Source: an uncultured Oscillospiraceae bacterium
Lineage (GTDB): Bacteria; Bacillota; Clostridia; Oscillospirales; Oscillospiraceae
Direction: 5' to 3'
DNA: 64,000 bases
Assembly: GCA_934591635.1 (NCBI GenBank)
Contig: CAKTPI010000003.1
Coordinates: forward strand, 1-64,000
The position numbers and the translations under genes are program-made. Below are positions 51,134-60,132 of this stretch, one piece after another. The notes under the pieces were generated by a model. It ran no database searches, was not told the origin of the DNA, and worked only from the letters and a program-made list of their open reading frames with translations. Each line of letters starts with the position of its first letter. Positions within the stretch are counted from its first letter, which is position 1.

Positions 51134-51310
51134 ATGAATACCCAAAGAGAGTTACATACTACCGTGATTCGGAAGTGCGCATGGATTGATTCCGCCAATC
51201 GGATTGTATCGTTTCAGCAGATTGGAGAAAGCGCATGCTACACCGCAGACGAGTCAGAGTTCTGGCCCCATATTATGGAGCTGGTCAGTGTTGGCTATCG
51301 TTTGCAGTAA
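51134..51310 (+). CDS. Hypothetical 58-residue protein
   Basis: A short frame beginning MNTQRELHTTVIRKCAWIDS and ending GYRLQ, with two cysteines and three tryptophan or tyrosine clusters, no signal peptide and no membrane segment. It is supported by a very good AAGGAGG ten bases before the ATG and by a terminator directly after its stop. I do not recognise the family. The size and beta-rich look (IVSFQQIGESACY) suggest a small folded cytosolic protein. Confidence 0.7.
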   Translation: MNTQRELHTTVIRKCAWIDSANRIVSFQQIGESACYTADESEFWPHIMELVSVGYRLQ

Positions 51311-51343
51311 AAATCGGGCACCCACAGGGGTGCTCGATTTTTA
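51309..51343. terminator. Bidirectional terminator
   Basis: AAAATCGGGCACCC pairs with GGGTGCTCGATTTT (one G-T pair); it serves the small gene on the plus strand and the HAD gene on the minus strand. Confidence 0.85.
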
Positions 51344-51979
51344 TCGATTTAGCAGGTTCAACAGCATTTCCGGCGTGTCTGCGATAGCGAAGGCACCGGC
51401 ATTCTTCAAATCATCTATTGTCCCATATCCCCATGAAACGCCGATGGTTGGGATCCCATGGGCGGCTGCGCCAATTACGTCAAAAGCGGTATCCCCAACC
51501 ATAATGGGGGTGGCAGCCGTTCCGAACTTATCCAGTAGAAAAGCAATGACATCGCTTTTGCTGGTGCGGGATTGATCAAAGGTTGCACCGCAGATACAGT
51601 CAAAATACTTGGCCAGGTCAAAATGCTCCAGCACCTCAACAGCAGTGACTTCCGGCTTGGAGGTTGCCACACAAAGCTGATGCCCTTGCACTCTCAGTGT
51701 TTCCAGAAGCGTCCGAATGCCGGAATACGGATGATTTTCAAACTTTCCGATGGGCAGATACCGGCTGCGGAAAATCTTGATAGCCTCTTCTACCTGATCT
51801 GTAGGGATACCGAATTTCACAAAGGTGTCACCCAAGGGAGGGCCAACAAAAACCCGCAGTGCCTCCCGCGACGGAACCGGTAATCCAAAGTGCTCCAGCG
51901 TCATTTGCGCACAGTTGATGATGCCCTCGCCGGAGTCTGTGAGGGTTCCGTCTAAATCAAATAAAATTGTTTTCTGCAA
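51341..51979 (-). CDS. HAD family hydrolase, phosphoglycolate phosphatase-like
   Basis: A 212-residue phosphatase with HAD motif I FDLDGTLTDSG, motif II in VATSKPE, Lys motif in FDQSRTSKSD and motif IV VGDTAFDVIGA, plus the helical cap (about 15-80) of the Gph/PGMB type. Natural substrate is uncertain: phosphoglycolate, pyrophosphate or sugar phosphates are all possible. The start is TTG at 51977-51979 with AAAGGATG about ten bases upstream; no in-frame ATG fits better. Confidence 0.9.
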   Translation of the reverse strand: MQKTILFDLDGTLTDSGEGIINCAQMTLEHFGLPVPSREALRVFVGPPLGDTFVKFGIPTDQVEEAIKIFRSRYLPIGKFENHPYSGIRTLLETLRVQGHQLCVATSKPEVTAVEVLEHFDLAKYFDCICGATFDQSRTSKSDVIAFLLDKFGTAATPIMVGDTAFDVIGAAAHGIPTIGVSWGYGTIDDLKNAGAFAIADTPEMLLNLLNR

Positions 51980-52035
51980 AATTTTATCATCCTTTTTTTC
52001 TTTATCATAACATAATTATGGAACATATGCAAGGT

Positions 52036-52791
52036 TCATGCCAGCAGCACATCCATAATCAGCATCAGGCAAAAGCCTGCCAATAGGGCATAGGTGGCGG
52101 CGCGCTCATTCCCGTGGTCGTGGGTTTCCGGAATCATTTCATCACTGATGACAAACAGCATGGTTCCACCGGCAAAAGCAAGAAAAAACGGCAGAATAAA
52201 CGCAGCCATGGTGACGGCATAGAATCCAATAAAGGTTCCGATGATTTCAATGATGCCTGTGGCAGCGCCGCATAAAAATGTCTTTCGGGGAGATATCCCA
52301 GCGGCCAGCATCGGTGTGACGGTAATCAATCCTTCTGGGATATTTTGCAGTGCGATTCCACCGGCAATCAGAAAAGCAGAGCGATAATCACCAGAGCCCA
52401 GACTGACACCGGCAGCGAGTCCTTCCGGGAAATTATGAATTGCTATGGCAGCTACAAATAAAACCAACCGATCCATCCGAAAATTGTGACATTTCAGGTC
52501 TTCTTCCCAGCCAATCAGCTTATGAATATGCGGAACCAGTCGATCAACCAAACTGATGCAGCCTGCTCCGGATATTATTCCGCAGATGGTAACCAGCAAG
52601 CCGCCGTTTGCCTTATACTCAATAGCGGGGAGAATCAAACCCAAAATGGAAGCAGACAGCATGACACCTGCTGCAAAAGCCAGTACAATGTCACTGAATC
52701 GGTGCGAGACCTTCCGGCAGGGAAATCCGAGTATTGTCCCTATGATGGTTGCACCGCCCACAGCCAGTGCGGTTAAGAGGCACATAAGCAT
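52036..52791 (-). CDS. ZIP family divalent metal transporter
   Basis: A 251-residue transporter with about eight hydrophobic segments and the two metal-binding helices of ZIP proteins (AIHNFPEGLAAGVSLG and ALQNIPEGLITVTP). GufA/ZupT-like; it could import zinc, iron or manganese. ATG at 52789-52791 has AAAGGGTG seven bases upstream; the open extension to 52962 overlaps the terminator of the next gene and is rejected. No metal regulator is adjacent. Confidence 0.92.
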   Translation of the reverse strand: MLMCLLTALAVGGATIIGTILGFPCRKVSHRFSDIVLAFAAGVMLSASILGLILPAIEYKANGGLLVTICGIISGAGCISLVDRLVPHIHKLIGWEEDLKCHNFRMDRLVLFVAAIAIHNFPEGLAAGVSLGSGDYRSAFLIAGGIALQNIPEGLITVTPMLAAGISPRKTFLCGAATGIIEIIGTFIGFYAVTMAAFILPFFLAFAGGTMLFVISDEMIPETHDHGNERAATYALLAGFCLMLIMDVLLA

Positions 52792-52865
52792 TTGGATACA
52801 CCCTTTCCAACAGCTTTTTAAACCAGCATATGCCGCTGTCAGAAAAAAGGTACATTTCTTGACGA

Positions 52866-52899
52866 AAAAGAAGCCGCTCCACTTTACAGTAGAGCGGCA
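52866..52899 (-). terminator. Terminator of the EamA-type transporter gene
   Basis: GCCGCTC (52873-52879) pairs with GAGCGGC (52892-52898), followed on the minus strand by TTCTTTTT. Confidence 0.75.
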
Positions 52900-52903
52900 A
52901 CTT

Positions 52904-53806
52904 CTACTTTTGGACAGGAAGCAGCCTGTGAACCGGCAGCTGGGAAACAATAACGCCGGCAAATACCAGGGCGCAGCCTGTCAGCTCTGCGGGTGTCATT
53001 GTATTACGCAGCAACAGCCAGCCTCCCAGGGCGGAAAAGACAGATTCCAGGCTCATGATCAAGGAGGCTGCTGTGGGTTCCAGCCGTTTTTGTCCAACGA
53101 TCTGCAAGCTGTAGCCGACTCCCATGGAGAGAATACCCGCAAAGCAAAGCGGCAGCCAGCAGGATAAGATGGTATTCATCTCTATCGTTTCCTGATTCAG
53201 CAGAATTCCTGGCACAGAAAGGATGGAGACAACCAGTGCCTGCACACAGTTCAACCGAAGTCCATCCAACTGCTGCGCAAAGCGATCGATCAGTAAAATT
53301 TGAACTGCGAAGGCAAAAGCACATCCAATCATGAAAAGGTCACCGATGTTCACGTTGCTGATATTTGTAAGGCTCAGCAAATATAGGCCAATCAGAGCTA
53401 GAATAACGCTGAAAAGTGCATTGATTCCGGGCTTCCGATGCACAAAAATTCCAAGTATAGGGACAAGAACAATATACATTGCCGTCAGGAAGCCGGCTTT
53501 GCCGGGGGTAGTATACACAAGTCCGACCTGTTGCAAGCTGGTAGCAATGAAAAGTGCTACACCGCAAATGATGCCGGAGATCCAAAGCGTTGGATTCTTC
53601 CACTTTTTCAGAGATTCCTTTACACCGATTTTCCGGTCAAACAGTATTGTCACTGGAAAAAGAAATAGGACACCCAGCAAACATCGGATGGCTTGAAAAG
53701 TAAACGGACCGATAAGATTCATGCCGACACTTTGAGCAATGAATGCCATGCCCCAAATAAAAGTCCCGAGCAATAGTGCGAGCGTTCCCTGTGTTTGTTG
53801 TTTCAT
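52904..53806 (-). CDS. DMT superfamily (EamA) transporter
   Basis: A 300-residue membrane protein with ten hydrophobic segments in two EamA repeats (GTLALLLGTFIWGMAFIAQS at the start; GTGYS-like MGVGYSLQIVGQKRLEP and PTAASLIMSLESVFSALGG in the second). Family members export amino acids or other metabolites; substrate unknown. Start ATG at 53804-53806 follows TTTGGTGATG. Confidence 0.92.
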   Translation of the reverse strand: MKQQTQGTLALLLGTFIWGMAFIAQSVGMNLIGPFTFQAIRCLLGVLFLFPVTILFDRKIGVKESLKKWKNPTLWISGIICGVALFIATSLQQVGLVYTTPGKAGFLTAMYIVLVPILGIFVHRKPGINALFSVILALIGLYLLSLTNISNVNIGDLFMIGCAFAFAVQILLIDRFAQQLDGLRLNCVQALVVSILSVPGILLNQETIEMNTILSCWLPLCFAGILSMGVGYSLQIVGQKRLEPTAASLIMSLESVFSALGGWLLLRNTMTPAELTGCALVFAGVIVSQLPVHRLLPVQK

Positions 53807-53866
53807 GTTAACATCACCAAAGGTAATTTATCACAAAGAAGGAGCTAATGCAAGCACTTGGATCAT

Positions 53867-53895
53867 TTGCTTTTTGTGCAAAAATGTGATATAGT
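53867..53895 (+). promoter_or_regulatory. Promoter of the 96-residue protein gene
   Basis: TTGCTT (53867-53872), 17 bases, TATAGT (53890-53895), about 28 bases before the start codon. Confidence 0.55.
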
Positions 53896-53923
53896 AAACA
53901 AAACAAAAGAGCAGGTGATAGAA

Positions 53924-54214
53924 ATGGGAAAACTGTTCATTCCGACATTACATACGTTTGCAATGAACAATATTTTTACTGGTTCTCTCGGGATGTTCCG
54001 CTTTCGTGCTGCACCGGATATTGTTATGGCAACGCCCAAAGAGGTGGATTACGAGAAAAGCAGCATTCATGCAGAATACTGGCATGGCCTTTATTGCTAT
54101 GAAAAAAGTACCATGGAGGGCGAACGGACATTTCCGCTGTCTGTTGAGGGGCGAGAAGACATGATCGCATGGTTAGAGGAAATGCTGGATAAACCAGTTG
54201 AATCTACAGATTAA
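53924..54214 (+). CDS. Hypothetical 96-residue protein
   Basis: Starts MGKLFIPTLHTFAMNNIFTG and ends KPVESTD. Soluble, with a beta-rich N-terminal half (SLGMFRFRAAPDIVMAT) and a helical, acidic C-terminal end. AGCAGGTGATAGAA precedes the ATG; an open extension to 53858 overlaps the promoter. I do not recognise the family. It lies 12 bases before the phospholipase-C-like gene, so both are probably cotranscribed. Confidence 0.75.
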   Translation: MGKLFIPTLHTFAMNNIFTGSLGMFRFRAAPDIVMATPKEVDYEKSSIHAEYWHGLYCYEKSTMEGERTFPLSVEGREDMIAWLEEMLDKPVESTD

Positions 54215-54226
54215 GAGGAAGATAAT

Positions 54227-54889
54227 ATGGCACAGCGGACGATTCATGTACTCTTTGGAACGATTTTAGCAAAGCGGCTTTCTCTTGCGGAGATGAACCG
54301 TTTTTTGATCGGAAGCATCTTACCGGATGCCTATGTGAATCATGATGCGCGTGCAATCTCCCATTATATCAAGACGGTACCTGGTGAAGGAAGCCTCTAC
54401 TTTGACTTCCGTGAATTTCAAAATCAGTACCGGCCGAAGATATTGGAGGATGATCTCTACTTGGGGTACTATGCCCACCTGCTGGAGGATGCCTTTTATC
54501 GGGATTATTTGTATCGCGAAAAGAATATGCTGCAGAGAATCAAAAGCTCCCGTCTGGAGGTTTTGTATCAGGATTATCATATTCTCAATTCTTTTATTGC
54601 CAAGACGTACCCTCTGCCACAGCATTTGAAATATCCGGTAAGGTTTCAGGAGGAAACAATCAATGCAATAACGGCATTCGATCTTGAAACGGCCATAGCG
54701 GATTATGCGGATGATATTTCAGAACACACAGTGGGGAAAACGGTTCTTCTAACAGAGAATATGCTGGAAGAGTTCGTTTCCAAATATCTTCAGAAGCTGG
54801 AAGAGGAAATGCACAATGTGCGGCAGGGCGTTTCTTCTATCAATCCGTTGGACTATCGGTGGGGCAGTGAAGACCGCAATGGCGTGTAA
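54227..54889 (+). CDS. Zinc-dependent phospholipase C-like protein
   Basis: A 220-residue mostly helical protein that fits the zinc-dependent phospholipase C/S1-P1 nuclease-like fold: an N-terminal His (His7 in RTIHVLFG), Asp34 in GSILPDAY, His39, His46, and His84/Asp88 in YYAHLLEDAFY as likely metal ligands. No signal peptide, so unlike classical toxins it is cytosolic; the true reaction is unknown. GAGGAAGATAAT precedes the ATG. Confidence 0.72.
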   Translation: MAQRTIHVLFGTILAKRLSLAEMNRFLIGSILPDAYVNHDARAISHYIKTVPGEGSLYFDFREFQNQYRPKILEDDLYLGYYAHLLEDAFYRDYLYREKNMLQRIKSSRLEVLYQDYHILNSFIAKTYPLPQHLKYPVRFQEETINAITAFDLETAIADYADDISEHTVGKTVLLTENMLEEFVSKYLQKLEEEMHNVRQGVSSINPLDYRWGSEDRNGV

Positions 54890-54902
54890 ATGCAGAAAAG
54901 AG

Positions 54903-54930
54903 TTGACATTTTCGCCTTTTGTGATAAAAT
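54903..54930 (+). promoter_or_regulatory. Promoter of alaS
   Basis: TTGACA (54903-54908), 16 bases, TAAAAT (54925-54930), upstream of the T-box leader. Confidence 0.75.
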
Positions 54931-54935
54931 GACCA

Positions 54936-55162
54936 TGATATGCAAAGACGATACGAAAACCAAGTGCTTCCGGGCAGCGTAGCGAAAAGGGGATGGTGAG
55001 AGCCCTTTGTGTGCCGGTAGTGCGAGCCATTTTCGTTGTTGCCCGGGATGACCGGGACGGGTGCTCCCGTTACAGAGCGTCTAAGATATCCTGTTTGCGG
55101 GATAATTAGGGTGGTACCGCGATTCAACCTCGCCCCTAAATTTGGGGTGGGGTTTATTTTTT
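54936..55162 (+). promoter_or_regulatory. T-box riboswitch (alanine) with terminator
   Basis: A 230-base leader with the invariant T-box sequence AGGGTGGTACCGCG at 55108-55121, a GC-rich structured Stem I region (about 54950-55080) and a terminator: AACCTCGCCCC (55126-55136) with GGGGTGGGGTT (55144-55154) and a T-run to 55162. Uncharged tRNA-Ala should favour the antiterminator and read-through into alaS. A GCC near 55026 is a plausible specifier codon, but Stem I was not folded rigorously. Confidence 0.93.
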
Positions 55163-55186
55163 TGAATTACATTTGGAGGTTATAGC

Positions 55187-57823
55187 ATGAATCCAAAACC
55201 TTATGGCGTCAATGAGCTGCGCGAAATGTTTCTGTCCTTTTTCGAGAGCAAAGGGCATCTTCGCCTGCCCAGTTTTTCTCTGATTCCTCAGAATGATGCG
55301 TCTTTACTGCTGATCAACTCCGGCATGGCCCCTATGAAGCCTTACTTTACCGGAGAGGTTGAGCCGCCCCGCCACCGGGTGTGCACTTGCCAGAAGTGTA
55401 TCCGTACCGGCGATATTGAAAATATCGGTAAGACTGCCCGCCACGGCACCTACTTCGAGATGCTGGGTAATTTCTCTTTCGGTGATTACTTTAAGCGGGA
55501 GGCCATTCATTGGAGCTGGGAATTCCTGACAGAGGTTGTCGGCCTGGACAAGGATCGCTTGTATCCCTCTATTTACGAAAATGATGACGAGGCCTTTGAT
55601 ATCTGGAATAAAGAGGTCGGTATCCCTGCCGACAGGATCTTCCGCTTTGGCAAGGAAGATAACTTCTGGGAGCATGGCTCCGGCCCCTGCGGCCCCTGCT
55701 CTGAGATCTATTATGACCGGGGCGAAAAGTATGGCTGCGGGAAGCCTGGCTGCACCGTTGGCTGTGACTGTGACCGCTATATGGAGGTCTGGAATAACGT
55801 TTTCTCCCAGTTCAACAATGATGGCCAGGGCAATTACACGGAATTGGCCCAGAAGAACATCGATACCGGCATGGGCCTGGAGCGTCTGGCTGTAGTTTGC
55901 CAGGACGTGAACAGTCTGTTTGATGTGGATACCGTCATGAACATCACCAATAAGGTGACAGAGTTGACCGGTGCTTCTTATGGCCAGAGTGTGAAGATGG
56001 ATGTATCCCTGCGTGTGATCACCGACCATATCCGTGCCTCCACCTTTATGATTGCCGACGGTGTTTTGCCCAGCAACGAGGGCAGAGGCTATGTCCTGCG
56101 TCGTCTGCTGCGCCGGGCAGCCCGCCACGGTAAGCTGCTGGGGGTTAACCACCCGTTTTTGTATCAGGTGGTGGAGACTGTTGTGCAGGAAAACGAAGGC
56201 CATTATGGCTATCTCCGGGAGCGTGCGGCTTATATCACCAAGGTGGTTAAAGTGGAAGAGGAAAATTTTGCCCGTACGATTGATGGCGGCATGAAGATTT
56301 TCTCCGAGATGCTGGCTGACCACAAAGCAAAGGGGGAGACAGAGTTCTCTGGAGCAGATGCATTCAAGCTCTATGATACCTACGGGTTCCCCATTGACCT
56401 GACGCTGGAAATGGTTGCAGATGAGGATATGACCCTGGATCAGAAGGCGTTTGCGAAACTGATGCAGGAGCAGAAGGATCGCGCTCGCGAGGCTCGGAAG
56501 GCACTTGGCGATTTGGCTTGGGCAGGTATTGACCTGGGCCTTGATAATACGCCGACAAAGTTCGTGGGTTACGAACAAAATGAGTGCCAGGCAAAGGTGC
56601 TGGCAGTGTGTGTTGGCGACGAGGTCTCTGGCTCGATTGCAGGCGGTGAAGGTGGAATTGTTGTCCTGGATCAGACACCGTTTTATGCCGAGATGGGTGG
56701 CCAGGTCGCAGACTGCGGAACCATTGTGTTGGGGAACGCCTGCTTCCGGGTGAGCGATGTCCAAAAGGATAAGGGAGGAAAGTATCTGCATCACGGTAAA
56801 ATGGTACAGGGTTCTTTGAAGGTGGATGATGTTGTCACTGCATCCATTGATGTGGAACGCCGCAAGGCAATCATGCGTGCGCACTCTGCAACCCACCTGC
56901 TGCAGAAGGCACTGACCACGGTACTGGGTGATCATGTGCATCAGGCGGGTTCTTTGGTGGAGCCGGACTATCTCCGCTTTGACTTCACTCATTACTCTGC
57001 CTTGACCCAGGAGGAACTGGCGAAGGTTAATACGATTGTGCAGGATTCTATCCTTGATGGTTACCCGATTGAAACGACTGAGATGCCTATTGAAGAGGCA
57101 AAGAAGCTGGGGGCAACGGCCTTGTTCAGTGAAAAATACGGACAGGTTGTCCGGGTTGTCAATATGAGCGGCTATTCGATTGAGTTCTGCGGTGGTACCC
57201 ACCTGGATAATACGGCCAAGGTCGGTGCCTTTGAACTGATCAGCGAGGGAAGCGTTGCTTCCGGTGTGCGTCGCATCGAGGCTGTGACTGGTAAAGCCTG
57301 CATGAAGAGAATGGAAGCTGGTCGGACTGTTCTTAGCGAAGCCTCTGCAAAGCTGAAGGTAAAGCCGGACGAGTTGAGCACAAAGATTCAGGCGAACTTG
57401 GACGAAATCAAAGAATTGAAGCGTCAAGTTGAGCAGTATAAGGTGAAAGATGCGTTGGGAGAGGTTGATCGTCTGCTTCAGAGTGCAAAGGAAATTGGCG
57501 GTGTAAAGGTTTTGACTGCAAAAATTTCCGGGGCGGATGCCAATAAATTGCGTCAGATGGGTGACATGCTTCGGGATAAGGCGTCCAACATTGTTGGCGT
57601 CCTGTCCTCTGTGAATGGTGAGAGGCCGTCTTTCCTTGCAATCTGCGGCAAGGATGCGGTTGGTAAGGGCTTAAAAGCCGGTGAATTGGTAAAACTGGTG
57701 TGCAGTGCATGCGGCGGTTCCGGCGGCGGAAAGCCTGATTCCGCTATGGGCGGCGGCAAGGATGCAAGCAAGGTTGATGAGGCTCTGAGCCAGGTTGAAG
57801 GCTTTGTAAGCTCTAAGAATTAA
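55187..57823 (+). CDS. alaS: Alanyl-tRNA synthetase
   Basis: An 878-residue class II synthetase. Motif 1 region MFLSFFESKGHLRLPSF, NSGMAPMKPYF, RHGTYFEMLGNFSFGDYFK, and the editing-domain zinc/histidine motifs (HSATHLLQKAL and FCGGTHLDNT). The C-terminal DHHA1/C-Ala part ends with the glycine-rich GGSGGGKPDSAMGGG. Length is standard. TTGGAGG precedes the ATG. Controlled by the T-box upstream; a terminator follows directly. Confidence 0.98.
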   Translation: MNPKPYGVNELREMFLSFFESKGHLRLPSFSLIPQNDASLLLINSGMAPMKPYFTGEVEPPRHRVCTCQKCIRTGDIENIGKTARHGTYFEMLGNFSFGDYFKREAIHWSWEFLTEVVGLDKDRLYPSIYENDDEAFDIWNKEVGIPADRIFRFGKEDNFWEHGSGPCGPCSEIYYDRGEKYGCGKPGCTVGCDCDRYMEVWNNVFSQFNNDGQGNYTELAQKNIDTGMGLERLAVVCQDVNSLFDVDTVMNITNKVTELTGASYGQSVKMDVSLRVITDHIRASTFMIADGVLPSNEGRGYVLRRLLRRAARHGKLLGVNHPFLYQVVETVVQENEGHYGYLRERAAYITKVVKVEEENFARTIDGGMKIFSEMLADHKAKGETEFSGADAFKLYDTYGFPIDLTLEMVADEDMTLDQKAFAKLMQEQKDRAREARKALGDLAWAGIDLGLDNTPTKFVGYEQNECQAKVLAVCVGDEVSGSIAGGEGGIVVLDQTPFYAEMGGQVADCGTIVLGNACFRVSDVQKDKGGKYLHHGKMVQGSLKVDDVVTASIDVERRKAIMRAHSATHLLQKALTTVLGDHVHQAGSLVEPDYLRFDFTHYSALTQEELAKVNTIVQDSILDGYPIETTEMPIEEAKKLGATALFSEKYGQVVRVVNMSGYSIEFCGGTHLDNTAKVGAFELISEGSVASGVRRIEAVTGKACMKRMEAGRTVLSEASAKLKVKPDELSTKIQANLDEIKELKRQVEQYKVKDALGEVDRLLQSAKEIGGVKVLTAKISGADANKLRQMGDMLRDKASNIVGVLSSVNGERPSFLAICGKDAVGKGLKAGELVKLVCSACGGSGGGKPDSAMGGGKDASKVDEALSQVEGFVSSKN

Positions 57824-57824
57824 T

Positions 57825-57862
57825 AAAAATGGCGCAGCTTTTTTGGGCTGCGCCATTTTTTA
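57825..57862 (+). terminator. Terminator of alaS
   Basis: AAAATGGCGCAGC pairs with GCTGCGCCATTTT around a T-rich loop, with a T-run after. Confidence 0.88.
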
Positions 57863-57886
57863 GAGAAGGGGGGAGGGCACCATAAA

Positions 57887-60130
57887 ATGAGGAAGCTTCT
57901 TCGTTTTACCATTGGCTTTGCGATTGCCTGTGCGGTCAGCGGCCTTTTGCTTTGGCAGAAAAATTTGATTGCAATGATTGCCTTCTCGTTTCTTTCCGGC
58001 GGAATTTGTGCCGTTATCCAAGGGGAAAACCAGCGCTGGAGAACAGCTGTACTGGTGCTTTTTGGCATGGGGATGGGGTTTTCTTGGTGCGCATTTTACC
58101 ACGTTTTCTACCTGGGGCCGCTGGAAAAACTAGATGGAACAACAAAGCACCTTCATGTGACCGTAATTGACTACAGTGAAAAAACAGCATATGGTTATAG
58201 TGTAAATGGTGTTGCGGTGATGGATGGAAAGCCATATTTTCTCCGTATTTATCAAAAAGAGGATTCCCTTCTGTCTCCTGGAATTGAGATGGAAGCGGAT
58301 TTTGGGATTCGTCTTACCACGCCCAGTGGAGAGAAGGATACCTCTTACTACCGTAGCGCTGGCTGCTTTGCAATTGCTGCACAGAAAACGGGGGCGATAT
58401 ATACCCAGTCCCATTTACCCTCAGCCCTCTTCCTTCCAAGCCGTATGGCAAATGCGGCGCAGCAGTCAATTCAGCGATGCTTTCCAGCAGATACTGCCCC
58501 TTTCGCCAAAGCGCTGCTGTTGGGGGACACTTCTGACTTGTCCTATGAGATGGATACAACGCTGAAGGTCAGTGGAATTCGCCACGTTGTTGCGGTTTCA
58601 GGCCTGCATGTTTCTGCACTCTTTGCAGCGATTTATTTAGTATTCCGGAGACATCGATGGTTGACTTTTTTTGCAAGCGTCCTAATACTGTCCTTTTTTG
58701 CAGCAGCGACGGGATTTTCTCCTTCGGTGACACGAGCGGTTCTAATGGCCGGATTAATGTCTCTGGGCATGGCGATTGAGGAGGAATATGACGGCTTAAC
58801 GAGCTTATCCTTTGCGTCCCTTGTGATGCTGGTGTTGAATCCGTTTGTTATTTGCTCGGTCAGTTTTCAGCTTTCAGTTTCCAGCGTAGCAGGGATCCTG
58901 ATTGTTTCACCGCTTCTTTTTGCAAAGATGAAAAAACAGTTTCCGCAGGTAAAGCCGAAGAGCAAAGCTGGGAAGCTATTGTCCTGGCTTTACGGTGTCA
59001 TTTCTGTATCGATCGGGGCACAGCTCTTTTCCGCGCCATTTAGTGCGTACTACTTTGGCTCTGTCAGCCTGATTGGAATGCTTACAAATTTGCTCATTAT
59101 ATGGGTGACTCCGGTGCTTTTTTGCGGCGTTGCTGTTGTTGGCGTTCTAGGCAGTGCAATGCCGTGGTTCAGCAGCTTGCTCGGGCAGCTGTTATCCTGG
59201 CCCGTTCGTTTGGCGCTGGTAATTGCCGGAATCTTGGCCAAAATTCCATTTGCAGCAGTGTATACGCAGAGTCCGTTTATTGTGGTTTGGATGGCCTGCT
59301 TCTATTGCGGTTTACTTGTTCTTATCCTTTTTAAAAGAAATTTGCGTATATTTCTTGCTATAACGGGTGTTGGGCTTGCAGCTGCAATTACAGCGTCAAT
59401 TTTTATTCCGAGGAACGATTCGGTTCGTCTGCATGTGCTGGATGTCGGGGAGGGGCAGGCAATCCTGATTCAAAGTAAGGGAGCAACGTATCTTGTTGAT
59501 TGCGGTGGAAGCAGTGAAACCAGGACAGCGGATGAGATTGCACAGACGCTGCTCAGTCAGGGTATTTCCAAGGTGGATGGCCTGATTTTAACGCATTATG
59601 ACAGCGACCATTGTAACGCATTGGAGTGTCTGCTGACACGGGTAGGTGTCACAGCATTTTATCTCCCTACACAAGATAGGTCAGATTTTGCATCATCTCT
59701 AGAAATGCGTTACGGTGACAAAATCAATTGGATTGATTCTGTGTCCTCCTTGACACTGACAACCGGAACGATGACGTTTCTGCCGTCGGATATCGGCAAA
59801 ACCAGTAACGAAAACTCTGTGTGTGTCTTGTTTGAATCGAAAGAATGTGTTATACTGATAACCGGTGACCGAAGCCGCAGCGGGGAGAAAGAGTTGCTTC
59901 GGAATTACATCCTACCCGATGTCGATGTCTTGATTGCAGGTCACCATGGCTCCAAGAACGCCACATCTCAGGAGCTATTGCAGGCAGTTCGGCCGGAGAC
60001 GGTAATAGTCTCTGTTGGAGCAAATAACCGGTATGGGCATCCAGCACGGGAGACGCTTGACCGGCTGGCAGAATTCGGCTGCAAAGTCTATCGGACAGAT
60101 CTGGAAGGCTCGATATTGATCAGGAGGTAG
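57887..60130 (+). CDS. comEC: DNA internalisation protein ComEC/Rec2
   Basis: A 747-residue membrane channel for single-stranded DNA uptake. N-terminal helices and a DUF4131-type OB-fold (to about 190), the competence membrane domain (about 200-490, with KALLLGDTSDL, VSGIRHVVAVSGLHVSALFA, ATGFSPSVTRAVLMA), and a C-terminal metallo-beta-lactamase nuclease-like domain (about 515-747, LTHYDSDHCNAL, GDRSRSGE, GHHGSKNATS). AGGGGGGAGGG precedes the ATG. Starts a run comEC-holA-rnmV-ABC-F with minimal gaps. The family is present in many Clostridia whose competence is unproven. Confidence 0.95.
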   Translation: MRKLLRFTIGFAIACAVSGLLLWQKNLIAMIAFSFLSGGICAVIQGENQRWRTAVLVLFGMGMGFSWCAFYHVFYLGPLEKLDGTTKHLHVTVIDYSEKTAYGYSVNGVAVMDGKPYFLRIYQKEDSLLSPGIEMEADFGIRLTTPSGEKDTSYYRSAGCFAIAAQKTGAIYTQSHLPSALFLPSRMANAAQQSIQRCFPADTAPFAKALLLGDTSDLSYEMDTTLKVSGIRHVVAVSGLHVSALFAAIYLVFRRHRWLTFFASVLILSFFAAATGFSPSVTRAVLMAGLMSLGMAIEEEYDGLTSLSFASLVMLVLNPFVICSVSFQLSVSSVAGILIVSPLLFAKMKKQFPQVKPKSKAGKLLSWLYGVISVSIGAQLFSAPFSAYYFGSVSLIGMLTNLLIIWVTPVLFCGVAVVGVLGSAMPWFSSLLGQLLSWPVRLALVIAGILAKIPFAAVYTQSPFIVVWMACFYCGLLVLILFKRNLRIFLAITGVGLAAAITASIFIPRNDSVRLHVLDVGEGQAILIQSKGATYLVDCGGSSETRTADEIAQTLLSQGISKVDGLILTHYDSDHCNALECLLTRVGVTAFYLPTQDRSDFASSLEMRYGDKINWIDSVSSLTLTTGTMTFLPSDIGKTSNENSVCVLFESKECVILITGDRSRSGEKELLRNYILPDVDVLIAGHHGSKNATSQELLQAVRPETVIVSVGANNRYGHPARETLDRLAEFGCKVYRTDLEGSILIRR

Positions 60131-60132
60131 CA

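Noticed and set aside
55304..57427. A 707-codon open frame on the minus strand across alaS
   Set aside because: It is fully antisense to alaS, which is unmistakable; the frame is open because of the codon bias of the sense gene, and its protein has no family features.
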